A DNA stretch of 64,000 bases from Pseudomonas sp. RSB 5.4. GTDB lineage: Bacteria > Pseudomonadota > Gammaproteobacteria > Pseudomonadales > Pseudomonadaceae. Below, piece by piece: positions 26,931-35,685 of this stretch (the first letter of the stretch is position 1; every line of letters begins with the position of its first letter). A model generated the notes under the pieces. It had not been told where the DNA came from, did not search any database, and saw nothing but the letters and a program-made list of their open reading frames with translations. The stretch is taken from assembly GCF_037126175.1 (NCBI RefSeq), contig NZ_CP146986.1, positions 3,500,501 to 3,564,500 of the forward strand. Reading direction: 5' to 3'. The translations under genes and the position numbers were made by a program.

Positions 26931-28655
26931 ATGAATAGATCTTCCGCGTTGCTCCTAGCTTTTGTCTTCCTCAGCGGCTGCCAGGCCTTGGCCCCCGTTT
27001 CGCCGGACGGTACCCCGCCGGTCGAAGACACCACGCCCACGCCTGAAAAGCCCAAGGTTTACAGCTCGTTCAGCGAGGAAACCGTATACAGCCTGTTGAC
27101 CGCCGAACTCGCCGGCCAGCGCAATCGTTTCGACATTGCCCTGGACAACTACGTGACCCAGGCCATCAACACCCAGGATCCGGGGGTTTCCGAGCGCGCG
27201 TTCCGCATCGCCGAATACCTCGGTGCCGACCAGCCTGCGCTGGATACTGCGCTGATCTGGGCGAGAAACGCCCCGGACGATCTGGAAGCGCAACGCGCCG
27301 CCGCCGTGCAACTGGCCCGCGCCGGGCGTTATGACGACTCCATGGTCTACATGGAAAAAGTCCTGCAGGGCAAGGGCGACACCCATTTCGATTTTCTCGC
27401 GCTGTCCGCGGCCGATACCGATCAGGAAACCCGCAACGGCCTGATGAAGAGTTTCGACCGCCTGCTGCAGCGTCATCCGAACAACAATCAGCTGATTTTC
27501 GGCAAGGCCCTGCTGCTGCAGCAGGACGGCGACAATAAAGCGGCGCTGCGCCTGCTTGAAGACCATCCGCCGGAAGACGGCGAAATCGCCCCGATCCTGC
27601 TGCGCGCCCGCCTGCTGCAAACCATGAATCGTGGCGACGAGGCACTGCCGCTGCTGCGCAAAAGCATCAAGAAGTACCCGGACGACAAGCGTCTGCGCCT
27701 GACCTACGCACGTACATTGGTTGAACAGGACCGGATGGACGACGCCAAGGTCGAGTTCTCCACGCTCGTTCAGCAATACCCGGAAGACGACGAACTGCGT
27801 TACTCGCTGGCGCTGGTCTGCCTGGAAGCCAAGGCCTGGGACGAGGCCAAGGGTTATCTGGAAGACCTGATCGCGCGCGAAAGTCACGTCGATTCGGCGC
27901 ACCTGAACCTCGGTCGCATCGCTGAAGAGCGCAACGATCCGCAGGGCGCGCTGATCGAGTACGCCCAGGTCGGCCCGGGCAACGACTATCTGCCGGCGCA
28001 ACTGCGTCAGGCCGATATCCTGATGAACAACGGCAAGACCGCCGAAGCCCAGAGCAAGCTGGCCGCCGAGCGTGACGCCCAGCCGGATTACGCGATCCAG
28101 TTGTATCTGATCGAATCCGAAACCCTGTCGGCCAACAAACAGGACGACAAGGCCTGGAAAGTCTTGCAGCAAGCCTTGCTGCAATACCCGGACGACCTGA
28201 ATCTGCTCTACACCCGCGCCATGCTCGCGGAAAAACGCAATGACCTGGCGCAGATGGAAAAAGACCTGCGCCTGATCATCAAGCGCGATCCGGACAACGC
28301 CATGGCGCTCAATGCGCTGGGCTACACCCTGTCCGATCGCACCACCCGTTACGCTGAAGCCAAGGCGCTGATCGAACAGGCGCACCAGATCAATCCGGAA
28401 GACCCGGCGGTACTCGACAGCCTCGGCTGGGTGAATTTCCGCCTGGGCAATCTGGACGACGCCGAGAAATATCTGCGTCAGGCCCTCGAGCGTTTCCCTG
28501 ACCACGAAGTCGCCGCGCACCTGGGCGAAGTCCTGTGGGTCAAGGGCAATCAGCGCGAGGCGAAGCAGATCTGGGGCAAGTACCTCAAAGATCAGCCCGA
28601 CAGCACCATTCTGCGCAGCACCATCAAGCGCCTGACCGGATCCGAGACTCTTTAA
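26931..28655 (+). CDS. TPR-repeat outer-membrane-type lipoprotein
   Basis: 574 residues. Lipoprotein signal with lipobox LSGC (Cys17), a Pro/Thr-rich linker to about residue 45, then a long run of tetratricopeptide-like helices with Asp/Asn pairs typical of TPRs and a clear canonical TPR region near residues 470-540. Orthologous to PA4667. TPR lipoproteins scaffold envelope complexes; the partner is unknown. It is three bases upstream of lolB, so they are cotranscribed. Confidence 0.9.
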   Translation: MNRSSALLLAFVFLSGCQALAPVSPDGTPPVEDTTPTPEKPKVYSSFSEETVYSLLTAELAGQRNRFDIALDNYVTQAINTQDPGVSERAFRIAEYLGADQPALDTALIWARNAPDDLEAQRAAAVQLARAGRYDDSMVYMEKVLQGKGDTHFDFLALSAADTDQETRNGLMKSFDRLLQRHPNNNQLIFGKALLLQQDGDNKAALRLLEDHPPEDGEIAPILLRARLLQTMNRGDEALPLLRKSIKKYPDDKRLRLTYARTLVEQDRMDDAKVEFSTLVQQYPEDDELRYSLALVCLEAKAWDEAKGYLEDLIARESHVDSAHLNLGRIAEERNDPQGALIEYAQVGPGNDYLPAQLRQADILMNNGKTAEAQSKLAAERDAQPDYAIQLYLIESETLSANKQDDKAWKVLQQALLQYPDDLNLLYTRAMLAEKRNDLAQMEKDLRLIIKRDPDNAMALNALGYTLSDRTTRYAEAKALIEQAHQINPEDPAVLDSLGWVNFRLGNLDDAEKYLRQALERFPDHEVAAHLGEVLWVKGNQREAKQIWGKYLKDQPDSTILRSTIKRLTGSETL

Positions 28656-28658
28656 CTC

Positions 28659-29276
28659 ATGTTTTTGCGCCACGTTATTGTTTTCAGCTTCATCGCCCTG
28701 CTCGCCGGTTGCGCGGGCTTCGGCGCTCGCGAATCGGTCGAGGGCCACGGCAGTCCGGCTCAGTGGGCCGCGAACAAACAACAGCTGACCGCCCTCGACG
28801 GCTGGCAGATCGACGGCAAGATCGGCATCCGCGCACCGAAAGATTCCGGTAGCGGCACGCTGTTCTGGCTGCAACGCCAGGACTACTACGACATTCGCCT
28901 GTCCGGCCCACTGGGTCGTGGCGCGGCGCGCCTGACCGGGCGCCCGGGCAAGGTCTCGCTGGAAGTTGCCAACCAGGGCCGCTATGACTCTGAATCGCCG
29001 GAAGCGCTGCTCGAAGAACAACTCGGCTGGAAATTGCCGGTGTCCAATCTGGCCTGGTGGGTTCGTGGCCTGCCGGCGCCAAGCAGCAAAAGCCGTGTGT
29101 CCCTCGATAACGACAGTCGCCTGGCCAATCTGGAACAGGACGGCTGGCAGGTCGAATACCTCAGCTATGCCGAGCAAAACGGTTACTGGCTGCCCGAGCG
29201 GATCAAGCTGCACGGCACCGATCTGGACGTGACGCTGGTGATCAAGACCTGGCAACCGCGTAAATTGGGGCAATAA
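28659..29276 (+). CDS. lolB: outer-membrane lipoprotein receptor LolB
   Basis: 205 residues. Receives lipoproteins from LolA and inserts them in the inner leaflet of the outer membrane; is itself a lipoprotein (lipobox LAGC, Cys18). Residues [11 protein letters not shown] and the [13 protein letters not shown] strand are typical of LolB. It follows a TPR lipoprotein and precedes ispE by three bases; the lolB-ispE pairing is common in gamma-proteobacteria. Confidence 0.95.
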   Translation: MFLRHVIVFSFIALLAGCAGFGARESVEGHGSPAQWAANKQQLTALDGWQIDGKIGIRAPKDSGSGTLFWLQRQDYYDIRLSGPLGRGAARLTGRPGKVSLEVANQGRYDSESPEALLEEQLGWKLPVSNLAWWVRGLPAPSSKSRVSLDNDSRLANLEQDGWQVEYLSYAEQNGYWLPERIKLHGTDLDVTLVIKTWQPRKLGQ

Positions 29277-29279
29277 AGC

Positions 29280-30131
29280 ATGACCGCTCCACGTCTGACG
29301 CTGCCGTCGCCGGCCAAGCTCAACCTGATGCTGCACATTCTCGGGCGCCGTGCAGACGGCTACCACGAACTGCAGACGCTGTTTCAGTTTGTCGATTACG
29401 GCGACGAAATCACCTTCGCCGTACGCGATGACGGCGTGATTCGGCTGCACACCGAATTCGCGGGCGTGCCCCACGACAGCAATCTCATCGTGCGCGCGGC
29501 AAAAATGCTTCAGCAACAGTCCGGCTGCACACTCGGCATCGACATCTGGATCGACAAGGTGCTGCCCATGGGCGGCGGCATCGGTGGCGGCAGCTCCAAC
29601 GCGGCGACCACCCTGCTCGGCCTCAATCACTTGTGGCAACTGGGCTGGGATGAAGATCGCCTCGCCGCGCTGGGCCTTTCGCTCGGTGCAGACGTGCCGG
29701 TTTTCGTCCGTGGCCATGCAGCATTTGCCGAAGGCGTGGGCGAGAAACTGACCCCGGTCGACCCCGAAGAACCGTGGTATCTGGTACTCGTGCCGCAAGT
29801 CTCTGTAAGTACGGCAGAAATTTTTTCCGATCCTTTGTTGACACGTAACACGCCGCCCATTAAAGTGCGCCCCGTTCCCGAGGGAAACAGTCGAAATGAC
29901 TGCTTGCCGGTGGTTGCAAGGCGTTATCCAGAGGTACGTAACGCATTGGATTTGTTAGGTAAATTTACCGAAGCAAAACTCACCGGAACTGGAAGTTGTG
30001 TGTTTGGGGGCTTCCCAAGCAAAGCTGAAGCTGATAAAGTCTCGGCCCTTCTGACAGAGACCCTTACAGGGTTTGTAGCGAAAGGAAGCAACGTTTCGAT
30101 GTTGCATCGCAAGCTGCAAAGTCTGCTCTAA
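29280..30131 (+). CDS. ispE: 4-diphosphocytidyl-2-C-methyl-D-erythritol kinase
   Basis: 283 residues. ATP-dependent kinase of the MEP isoprenoid pathway. N-terminal PAKLNL, and the GHMP-kinase ATP loop [11 protein letters not shown] at residues 97-107. The last third is visibly more AT-rich and uses rarer codons than the first two thirds; this part contains a near-consensus promoter (29838-29866) for the tRNA/prs genes downstream, which may explain the base bias. Confidence 0.96.
   Translation: MTAPRLTLPSPAKLNLMLHILGRRADGYHELQTLFQFVDYGDEITFAVRDDGVIRLHTEFAGVPHDSNLIVRAAKMLQQQSGCTLGIDIWIDKVLPMGGGIGGGSSNAATTLLGLNHLWQLGWDEDRLAALGLSLGADVPVFVRGHAAFAEGVGEKLTPVDPEEPWYLVLVPQVSVSTAEIFSDPLLTRNTPPIKVRPVPEGNSRNDCLPVVARRYPEVRNALDLLGKFTEAKLTGTGSCVFGGFPSKAEADKVSALLTETLTGFVAKGSNVSMLHRKLQSLL
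29838..29866 (+). promoter_or_regulatory. strong promoter inside ispE, probably for tRNA-Gln and prs
   Basis: TTGACA (29838-29843), 17 bases, TAAAGT (29861-29866), followed by a GC-rich start region (GCGCCCC) typical of stringently controlled stable-RNA promoters. The first downstream RNA gene is tRNA-Gln at 30169. Confidence 0.6.
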
Positions 30132-30168
30132 AAGGAATCAAGTGCCAGGCACTTGAAGCAACAGATAC

Positions 30169-30243
30169 AGGGGCGTCGCCAAGCGGTAAGGCAGCAGGTT
30201 TTGATCCTGCCATGCGTTGGTTCGAATCCAGCCGCCCCTGCCA
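30169..30243 (+). tRNA. tRNA-Gln (anticodon TTG)
   Basis: Acceptor stem AGGGGCG (30169-30175) pairs exactly with CGCCCCT (30233-30239); discriminator G and encoded CCA at 30241-30243. The anticodon stem GCAGG/CCTGC encloses the loop TTTTGAT, giving TTG. T arm has GGTTCGAATCC. Lies between ispE and prs as in other pseudomonads. Confidence 0.95.
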
Positions 30244-30288
30244 TTTTCTATACTCATCCAGGTTACCCTCAGCCTCTAGGTACTGCGC

Positions 30289-31230
30289 GTGTCCAAGATG
30301 ATGGTCTTTACGGGGAACGCTAACCCCGATCTGGCTCGGCGTGTTGTACGTCAGCTGCATATCCCTCTCGGTGACATCTCTGTCGGCAAATTTTCCGACG
30401 GCGAAATTACTGCCGAGATCAATGAAAACGTTCGCGGTAAAGACGTTTTCATTATTCAGCCGACTTGCGCTCCGACCAACGATAACCTGATGGAACTGGT
30501 AGTGATGGCTGATGCCTTCCGCCGCTCCTCGGCTACTCGTATTACTGCTGTTATTCCTTATTTTGGTTATGCCCGTCAGGATCGCCGTCCGCGTTCCGCA
30601 CGTGTGGCTATCAGCGCGAAAGTCGTTGCTGACATGCTTACCGTAGTCGGCATCGACCGTGTTCTCACGGTTGATCTGCATGCTGACCAGATTCAGGGTT
30701 TCTTCGATATTCCGGTAGATAACATCTACGGCTCCCCGGTTCTGGTGGATGACATTGAAGATCAGCGCTTCGAAAACCTGATGATCGTGTCCCCGGACAT
30801 TGGTGGCGTCGTGCGTGCACGGGCTGTTGCCAAATCCCTGGGCGTGGATCTCGGGATCATCGACAAACGCCGTGAGAAAGCCAATCACTCTGAAGTGATG
30901 CATATCATCGGTGATGTCGAAGGGCGTACCTGCATTCTGGTCGATGACATGGTCGATACCGCCGGCACTCTGTGCCACGCGGCCAAGGCCTTGAAAGAGC
31001 ATGGCGCAGCCAAGGTCTTTGCCTACTGCACACACCCTGTGCTGTCGGGTCGGGCCATCGAGAATATCGAAAATTCCGTGCTGGACGAGCTGGTGGTGAC
31101 AAACACCATCCCGCTGTCCGCTGCAGCACAAGCCTGTGCACGTATCCGTCAACTGGATATCGCACCGGTTGTTGCCGAAGCGGTTCGCCGCATCAGCAAT
31201 GAAGAATCGATCAGCGCGATGTTCCGTTAA
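30289..31230 (+). CDS. prs: ribose-phosphate pyrophosphokinase (PRPP synthase)
   Basis: 313 residues. Makes PRPP from ribose-5-phosphate and ATP, feeding purine, pyrimidine, His, Trp and NAD synthesis and the Hpt and Upp reactions encoded earlier in this window. GTG start at 30289 gives the conserved [16 protein letters not shown] opening. PRPP loop [13 protein letters not shown] is near residue 220. Followed by a strong terminator. Confidence 0.97.
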   Translation: MSKMMVFTGNANPDLARRVVRQLHIPLGDISVGKFSDGEITAEINENVRGKDVFIIQPTCAPTNDNLMELVVMADAFRRSSATRITAVIPYFGYARQDRRPRSARVAISAKVVADMLTVVGIDRVLTVDLHADQIQGFFDIPVDNIYGSPVLVDDIEDQRFENLMIVSPDIGGVVRARAVAKSLGVDLGIIDKRREKANHSEVMHIIGDVEGRTCILVDDMVDTAGTLCHAAKALKEHGAAKVFAYCTHPVLSGRAIENIENSVLDELVVTNTIPLSAAAQACARIRQLDIAPVVAEAVRRISNEESISAMFR

Positions 31231-31267
31231 GGGCCCTGCCCTTCTCGAAATGTCTCGTTGACGAAAA

Positions 31268-31309
31268 GCGCCCCGCCCCGGCATTCCTGTCGGGGCGGGG
31301 CTTTTTTTG
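31268..31309 (+). terminator. rho-independent terminator of prs
   Basis: CCCCGCCCCG (31271-31280) pairs with CGGGGCGGGG (31291-31300), ten-base loop, followed by seven T. Confidence 0.93.
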
Positions 31310-31372
31310 CCCATACCGTGTTCGGCGCTGGTCGCAAACGCCACTCGGTCATGGCTATTTTGGAGATACAAA

Positions 31373-31975
31373 ATGAACGATTTTACTCTGAATGCTGAAG
31401 TGCGTTCCGACCTGGGGAAAGGTGCGAGCCGCCGCCTGCGTCGTCTCGCCGCTCTGGTTCCAGCTGTTGTTTACGGTGGCGACAAAGCCCCTGAATCCAT
31501 CAGCATGCTGGCCAAAGAAGTTGCCAAACTGCTCGAAAACGAAGCGGCTTACAGCCACATCATCGAGCTGAACGTTGGCGGCAAGAAACAAAACGTCGTG
31601 ATCAAAGCCCTGCAACGTCACCCGGCCAAAGGCCACGTGATGCACGCTGACTTCGTACGCGTTGTAGCTGGCCAGAAACTGACCGCTATCGTTCCTGTGC
31701 ACTTCATCAACGAAGCTGCTCCAGTGAAGAAAGGCGGCGAAATCTCGCACGTTGTTGCCGAGATCGAAGTTTCCTGCCTGCCAAAAGATCTGCCTGAGTT
31801 CATCGAAGTCGACCTGGCTGACGCTGAAATCGGCACCATCGTTCACCTGTCGGACCTCAAAGCTCCTAAAGGTGTCGAGTTCGTTGCTCTGGCACACGGC
31901 GATGACAAGGCAGTAGCCAACGTCCACGCTCCACGTGTTGCTCCAGAAGCTACCGAAGAAGGCGCAGCAGAGTAA
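31373..31975 (+). CDS. rplY: 50S ribosomal protein bL25, long Ctc form
   Basis: 200 residues: an N-terminal 5S-rRNA-binding L25 domain (about 1-95) and a C-terminal TL5/Ctc domain, ending in an acidic Glu/Ala-rich tail. Start 31373 gives [24 protein letters not shown] and is preceded by TTGGAG; the frame open from 31307 overlaps the terminator. Cotranscribed with pth is possible, but a structured element separates them. Confidence 0.96.
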   Translation: MNDFTLNAEVRSDLGKGASRRLRRLAALVPAVVYGGDKAPESISMLAKEVAKLLENEAAYSHIIELNVGGKKQNVVIKALQRHPAKGHVMHADFVRVVAGQKLTAIVPVHFINEAAPVKKGGEISHVVAEIEVSCLPKDLPEFIEVDLADAEIGTIVHLSDLKAPKGVEFVALAHGDDKAVANVHAPRVAPEATEEGAAE

Positions 31976-32002
31976 TTTCACTCTGTTCGTCGGAGTGAGT
32001 GA

Positions 32003-32115
32003 AACATCGCGGACTGGAACGTAGCGAGAAAGCGGGCGAGAACGCGGAGTTTACATTCATGGTAAATGAGCAATTTTCGTCCACTTTCGCCGCCTTCACT
32101 GCTTGCGGCGATGTT
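32003..32115. repeat. inverted-repeat-flanked, hairpin-forming element between rplY and pth
   Basis: Eight-base ends AACATCGC (32003-32010) and GCGATGTT (32108-32115) are exact inverse copies, enclosing a central TTTAC / GTAAA hairpin (32050-32066) next to GCGGAG. I recall similar CGCGGAGTTTAC...GTAAATGAG elements elsewhere in pseudomonads, so this may be a dispersed small repeat, but a second copy is not in the window. Confidence 0.45.
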
Positions 32116-32144
32116 ATCCACCACTCCAAGGAAGGGCCCCTATC

Positions 32145-32729
32145 GTGACTGCCATCAAACTGATCGTTGGCCTGGGAAATCCAGGCGCTGAATACGAACA
32201 GACCCGGCATAACGCAGGGGCCCTTTTTGTTGAGCGCATCGCTGCCGCGCAAGGTGTGAATCTTGTGGCCGATCGCAAATATTTCGGCCTGACCGGGCGC
32301 TACTCGCATCAGGGTCAGGATGTTCGTCTGCTGATTCCCACCACCTACATGAACCGCAGCGGCCAGGCCGTGGCGGCACTCGCCGGTTTCTTCCGCATCA
32401 AGCCTGAAGAAATCCTGGTGGCGCACGACGAACTCGACCTGCCTCCGGGCGTCGCCAAGCTCAAGCAGGGCGGCGGCCATGGCGGTCACAACGGGTTGCG
32501 CGACATCATCGCGCAACTGGGCAATCAGAATACTTTCTACCGCCTGCGGCTTGGCATCGGCCACCCGGGCGTCGCCAGTATGGTTTCAAATTTCGTCCTG
32601 GGTCGTGCGCCACGCGCCGAACAGGAAAAACTCGATGCCAGCATCGACTTTGCCCTCGGCGTGCTGCCGGATATCCTCGCCGGTGAATGGAACCGCGCGA
32701 TGAAAAACCTGCACAGCCAGAAGGCCTGA
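32145..32729 (+). CDS. pth: peptidyl-tRNA hydrolase
   Basis: 194 residues with GTG start 32145 behind AAGGAAGG. Releases peptides from tRNAs dropped by stalled ribosomes. N-terminal LIVGLGNPG, catalytic His22 (TRHNAG), and the [12 protein letters not shown] region match Pth. Followed by ychF, the usual order. Confidence 0.96.
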   Translation: MTAIKLIVGLGNPGAEYEQTRHNAGALFVERIAAAQGVNLVADRKYFGLTGRYSHQGQDVRLLIPTTYMNRSGQAVAALAGFFRIKPEEILVAHDELDLPPGVAKLKQGGGHGGHNGLRDIIAQLGNQNTFYRLRLGIGHPGVASMVSNFVLGRAPRAEQEKLDASIDFALGVLPDILAGEWNRAMKNLHSQKA

Positions 32730-32751
32730 CTCTAATCCGAGGGGAAACACC

Positions 32752-33852
32752 ATGGGATTCAATTGCGGCATCGTCGGCCTGCCTAACGTCGGCAAGTCCA
32801 CCCTGTTCAACGCCCTGACCAAATCCGGTATCGCGGCCGAGAACTTCCCCTTCTGCACCATCGAGCCGAACAGCGGCATCGTGCCGATGCCGGATCCACG
32901 TCTGGAGGCTCTGGCGGCCATCGTCAATCCGAAGCGCATCCTGCCGACCACCATGGAATTCGTCGACATCGCAGGCCTGGTGGCCGGCGCGTCGAAAGGT
33001 GAAGGTCTGGGCAACAAGTTCCTGGCCAACATTCGCGAAACCGACGCCATCGCTCACGTCGTGCGCTGCTTCGAAGACGACAACGTGATCCACGTTTCCA
33101 ACAGCGTCGACCCGAAGCGCGACATCGAAATCATCGACCTGGAACTGATCTTCGCCGACCTCGACAGCTGCGAGAAGCAACTGCAGAAAGTCGCGCGCAA
33201 CGCCAAGGGTGGTGACAAGGACGCCGTGGTTCAGAAGGCTCTGCTGGAGCAACTGATCGCTCACTTCACCGAAGGCAAGCCTGCGCGCAGCCTGATGAAG
33301 AACATGAGCGCTGACGAAAAGGCCGTGATCAAGGGCTTCCACCTGCTGACCACCAAACCGGTCATGTACATCGCCAACGTCGCTGAAGACGGTTTCGAGA
33401 ACAACCCGCACCTGGACGTGGTCAAGGCCATCGCCGAAGAAGAAGGCGCCATGGTCGTTCCGGTGTGCAACAAGATCGAAGCGGAAATCGCCGAGCTCGA
33501 CGACGGCGAAGAGAAGGACATGTTCCTCGAGGCCCTGGGCCTGGAAGAGCCTGGCCTGAACCGCGTGATCCGCGCCGGCTATGAAATGCTGCACCTGCAG
33601 ACCTACTTCACTGCCGGTGTCGAAGAAGTCCGCGCCTGGACCGTCCGCGTCGGTGCCACCGCGCCACAAGCCGCTGGCGTGATCCACACCGACTTCGAAA
33701 AAGGCTTCATCCGCGCCGAAGTGATCGCCTACAACGACTTCATCCAGTACAAGGGCGAAGCCGGTACCAAGGAAGCCGGTAAATGGCGCCTGGAAGGCAA
33801 GGACTACATCGTCAAAGACGGCGACGTGATGCACTTCCGCTTCAACGTCTAA
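32752..33852 (+). CDS. ychF: redox-regulated ATPase YchF (Obg family)
   Basis: 366 residues. P-loop GLPNVGKST at 9-17; the specificity motif reads NKIE rather than NKxD, which is why YchF prefers ATP. A coiled-coil insert and C-terminal TGS domain (about 280-366) follow. Interacts with the ribosome and affects stress resistance in E. coli. Terminator follows at 33866-33896. Confidence 0.97.
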   Translation: MGFNCGIVGLPNVGKSTLFNALTKSGIAAENFPFCTIEPNSGIVPMPDPRLEALAAIVNPKRILPTTMEFVDIAGLVAGASKGEGLGNKFLANIRETDAIAHVVRCFEDDNVIHVSNSVDPKRDIEIIDLELIFADLDSCEKQLQKVARNAKGGDKDAVVQKALLEQLIAHFTEGKPARSLMKNMSADEKAVIKGFHLLTTKPVMYIANVAEDGFENNPHLDVVKAIAEEEGAMVVPVCNKIEAEIAELDDGEEKDMFLEALGLEEPGLNRVIRAGYEMLHLQTYFTAGVEEVRAWTVRVGATAPQAAGVIHTDFEKGFIRAEVIAYNDFIQYKGEAGTKEAGKWRLEGKDYIVKDGDVMHFRFNV

Positions 33853-33865
33853 GCGACACGCCGAA

Positions 33866-33896
33866 GAAAAAGCCGCGTTTGATACGCGGCTTTTTT
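33866..33896 (+). terminator. rho-independent terminator of ychF
   Basis: AGCCGCG pairs with CGCGGCT around a short loop, followed by six T. Confidence 0.9.
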
Positions 33897-33933
33897 GTAC
33901 CTGACAGATTTGTATGCAACACCACCAATCCCC

Positions 33934-34022
33934 TGTGGGAGCGGGCTTGCTCGCGAAGGCGGTGCGTCAGCCACATTAATATCGACTGATACACCGCATT
34001 CGCGAGCAAGCCCGCTCCCACA
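33934..34022. repeat. REPIN-type inverted repeat, GTGGGAGCGGGCTTGCTCGCG class
   Basis: TGTGGGAGCGGGCTTGCTC (from 33934) and the inverse GAGCAAGCCCGCTCCCACA (to 34022) flank inner arms GCGGTGCGTCAG / CTGATACACCGC. Placed between convergent ychF and fsr. Confidence 0.88.
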
Positions 34023-34037
34023 AGGGGAATGGTGTTG

Positions 34038-35255
34038 TCAGGCCTTTTTGGTGCGCGGCAGGAAGATCGCCAACACCCCAAACAACGGCAAAAACGAGCA
34101 CAGGAAATACACGTACTCAATCCCGTGCACATCCGCCAAGTGCCCCAACAGCGCTGCACCAATCCCGCCGAAACCAAACATCAAACCGAAGAACACCCCG
34201 GCAATCATCCCGACATTGCCCGGCACCAATTCCTGCGCGTAAACCACAATCGCCGAGAACGCCGAAGCGAGAATGAAGCCGATCACCACACTGAGGACAG
34301 TGGTCCAGAACAGATCGACGTGCGGCATTAGCAACGTGAACGGCGCCACGCCGAGGATCGAAAACCAGATCACCGCCTTACGCCCGATCTTGTCGCCAAT
34401 CGGTCCACCAAAGAACGTCCCCGCCGCCACCGCGCCGAGAAACAGGAAAAGATGCAGTTGCGAGCTGGCCACCGACAGGTCGAATTTCTCGATCAGGTAA
34501 AAGGTGAAATAGCTGGTGAGGCTGGCCATGTAGAAATACTTGGAGAACACCAGCAAGCCGAGCACCACCAGCGCACTGGTCACCCTGCCCTTCGAGAGCC
34601 CGTGAGTCGCCGCCTGCCCGGCCTTGAGCTTGAACAGGTTGAGGTGATGGGCGTACCAGCGGCTGATGCGGTACAGCACGAACAGCGCAAACACGGCGAA
34701 CAGACCGAACCACGCCACGTTGCCCTGACCGAACGGAATGATGATCGCCGCTGCCAGCAACGGGCCGAACGCAGAACCGGCGTTACCACCGACCTGGAAG
34801 GTCGACTGCGCCAGACCAAAGCGCCCGCCCGAGGCCAGCCGGGCAATCCGCGAAGCCTCGGGGTGGAAAGTCGAGGAGCCGATACCGATCAGCGCCGCCG
34901 CCAGCAGAATCAACGGGAAACTGCCGACCATCGACATCATCACGATGCCGATCAGCGTGCAAACCGAACCTGCCGGCAACAGCCACGGTTTCGGATGGCG
35001 GTCAGTGTGATAACCGACCCACGGCTGCAGCAACGATGCTGTCAGTTGAAAGGTCAGGGTAATCAAACCGACCTGGGTGAAGCTCAAGCCATAGTTGGCT
35101 TTGAGCATCGGGTAGATCGACGGCAGCACCGACTGAATCAGGTCGTTGATCAAATGCGCCAGCGCCACCGCGCCGATGATACGCATCACCAACGGGCTGC
35201 TTTGGGGAGGAGCGGACGCCGAGGCAGCGGCGGTCTGAGCGTTGCTGATAGCCAT
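34038..35255 (-). CDS. fsr: MFS transporter, fosmidomycin-resistance (Fsr) type
   Basis: 405 residues with about twelve membrane spans. The Fsr-like pattern is visible: LINDLIQSVLPSIYPMLK near the N-terminus, YHTDRHPKPW in the first cytoplasmic loop, GSSTFHPEASRIAR in the fourth span region, and DKIGRK in the central loop. Fsr exports fosmidomycin and related compounds in E. coli. The start at 35255 gives MAISNAQTAAAS; the longer frame to 35330 has leader-like residues. Stands alone, flanked by REPINs. Confidence 0.88.
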   Translation of the reverse strand: MAISNAQTAAASASAPPQSSPLVMRIIGAVALAHLINDLIQSVLPSIYPMLKANYGLSFTQVGLITLTFQLTASLLQPWVGYHTDRHPKPWLLPAGSVCTLIGIVMMSMVGSFPLILLAAALIGIGSSTFHPEASRIARLASGGRFGLAQSTFQVGGNAGSAFGPLLAAAIIIPFGQGNVAWFGLFAVFALFVLYRISRWYAHHLNLFKLKAGQAATHGLSKGRVTSALVVLGLLVFSKYFYMASLTSYFTFYLIEKFDLSVASSQLHLFLFLGAVAAGTFFGGPIGDKIGRKAVIWFSILGVAPFTLLMPHVDLFWTTVLSVVIGFILASAFSAIVVYAQELVPGNVGMIAGVFFGLMFGFGGIGAALLGHLADVHGIEYVYFLCSFLPLFGVLAIFLPRTKKA

Positions 35256-35685
35256 GAAAGTTTCCGTACAGCAGATGGGTGCACGCAGGCAGGTGCGCCA
35301 ATGTGCCATTTTTCGGTGCGCCAGCGCCATCCCCTTAGCCAGCTAACTAACGTCCAACTCCATAACTCATCAACCCCTGTAGGAGCTGCCGCAGGCTGCG
35401 ATCTTTTGATCTTGCCCTTAAAACAAAATCAAAAGATCGCAGCCTTCGGCAGCTCCTACAGGGGAAAGGGTGATAGCGCAACGCCATGGTCTGAATCTTG
35501 CCTTGCTTCTCTCCTCGAACGCGGCCGCCTTACAAAGGCAGCCGAGAATGGGAAGTTTCGCTACAGAGCCGGCCTACAGAGCGGGCGAGAGTGAACTTTC
35601 GAGGCCTTTTAGCAGGGCACGACATCGAGGTCGCACGACCGCGATGCACGCCATTGGTGCGTGGTGTCCAGAGGAGTCATGAGGC
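35256..35685. other. 430-base intergenic region with a REPIN, otherwise no gene seen
   Basis: Between the fsr start and the chemoreceptor start. It holds the REPIN at 35374-35464 and a small hairpin (GCCGCCTT...AAGGCAGC near 35525). No coding-like frame or recognisable operator was found; promoters for both divergent genes should be here. Confidence 0.6.
35374..35464. repeat. REPIN-type inverted repeat, GTAGGAGCTGCCGCAGGCTGCGATC class
   Basis: CCCCTGTAGGAGCTGCC from 35374 and GGCAGCTCCTACAGGGG to 35464, with inner arms GATCTTTTGAT / ATCAAAAGATC. The only member of this third sequence class in the window. Confidence 0.9.

Noticed and set aside
26955..29798. A 947-codon open frame on the minus strand
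   Set aside because: It is opposite the TPR lipoprotein, lolB and ispE genes and reads as low-complexity Gln/Ala/Val-rich sequence, a known shadow of high-GC coding on the other strand.
32145..32729. Earlier ATG at 32103 as the pth start
   Set aside because: The GTG at 32145 has AAGGAAGG at good distance and gives the family N-terminus; the upstream segment overlaps the inverted-repeat element.
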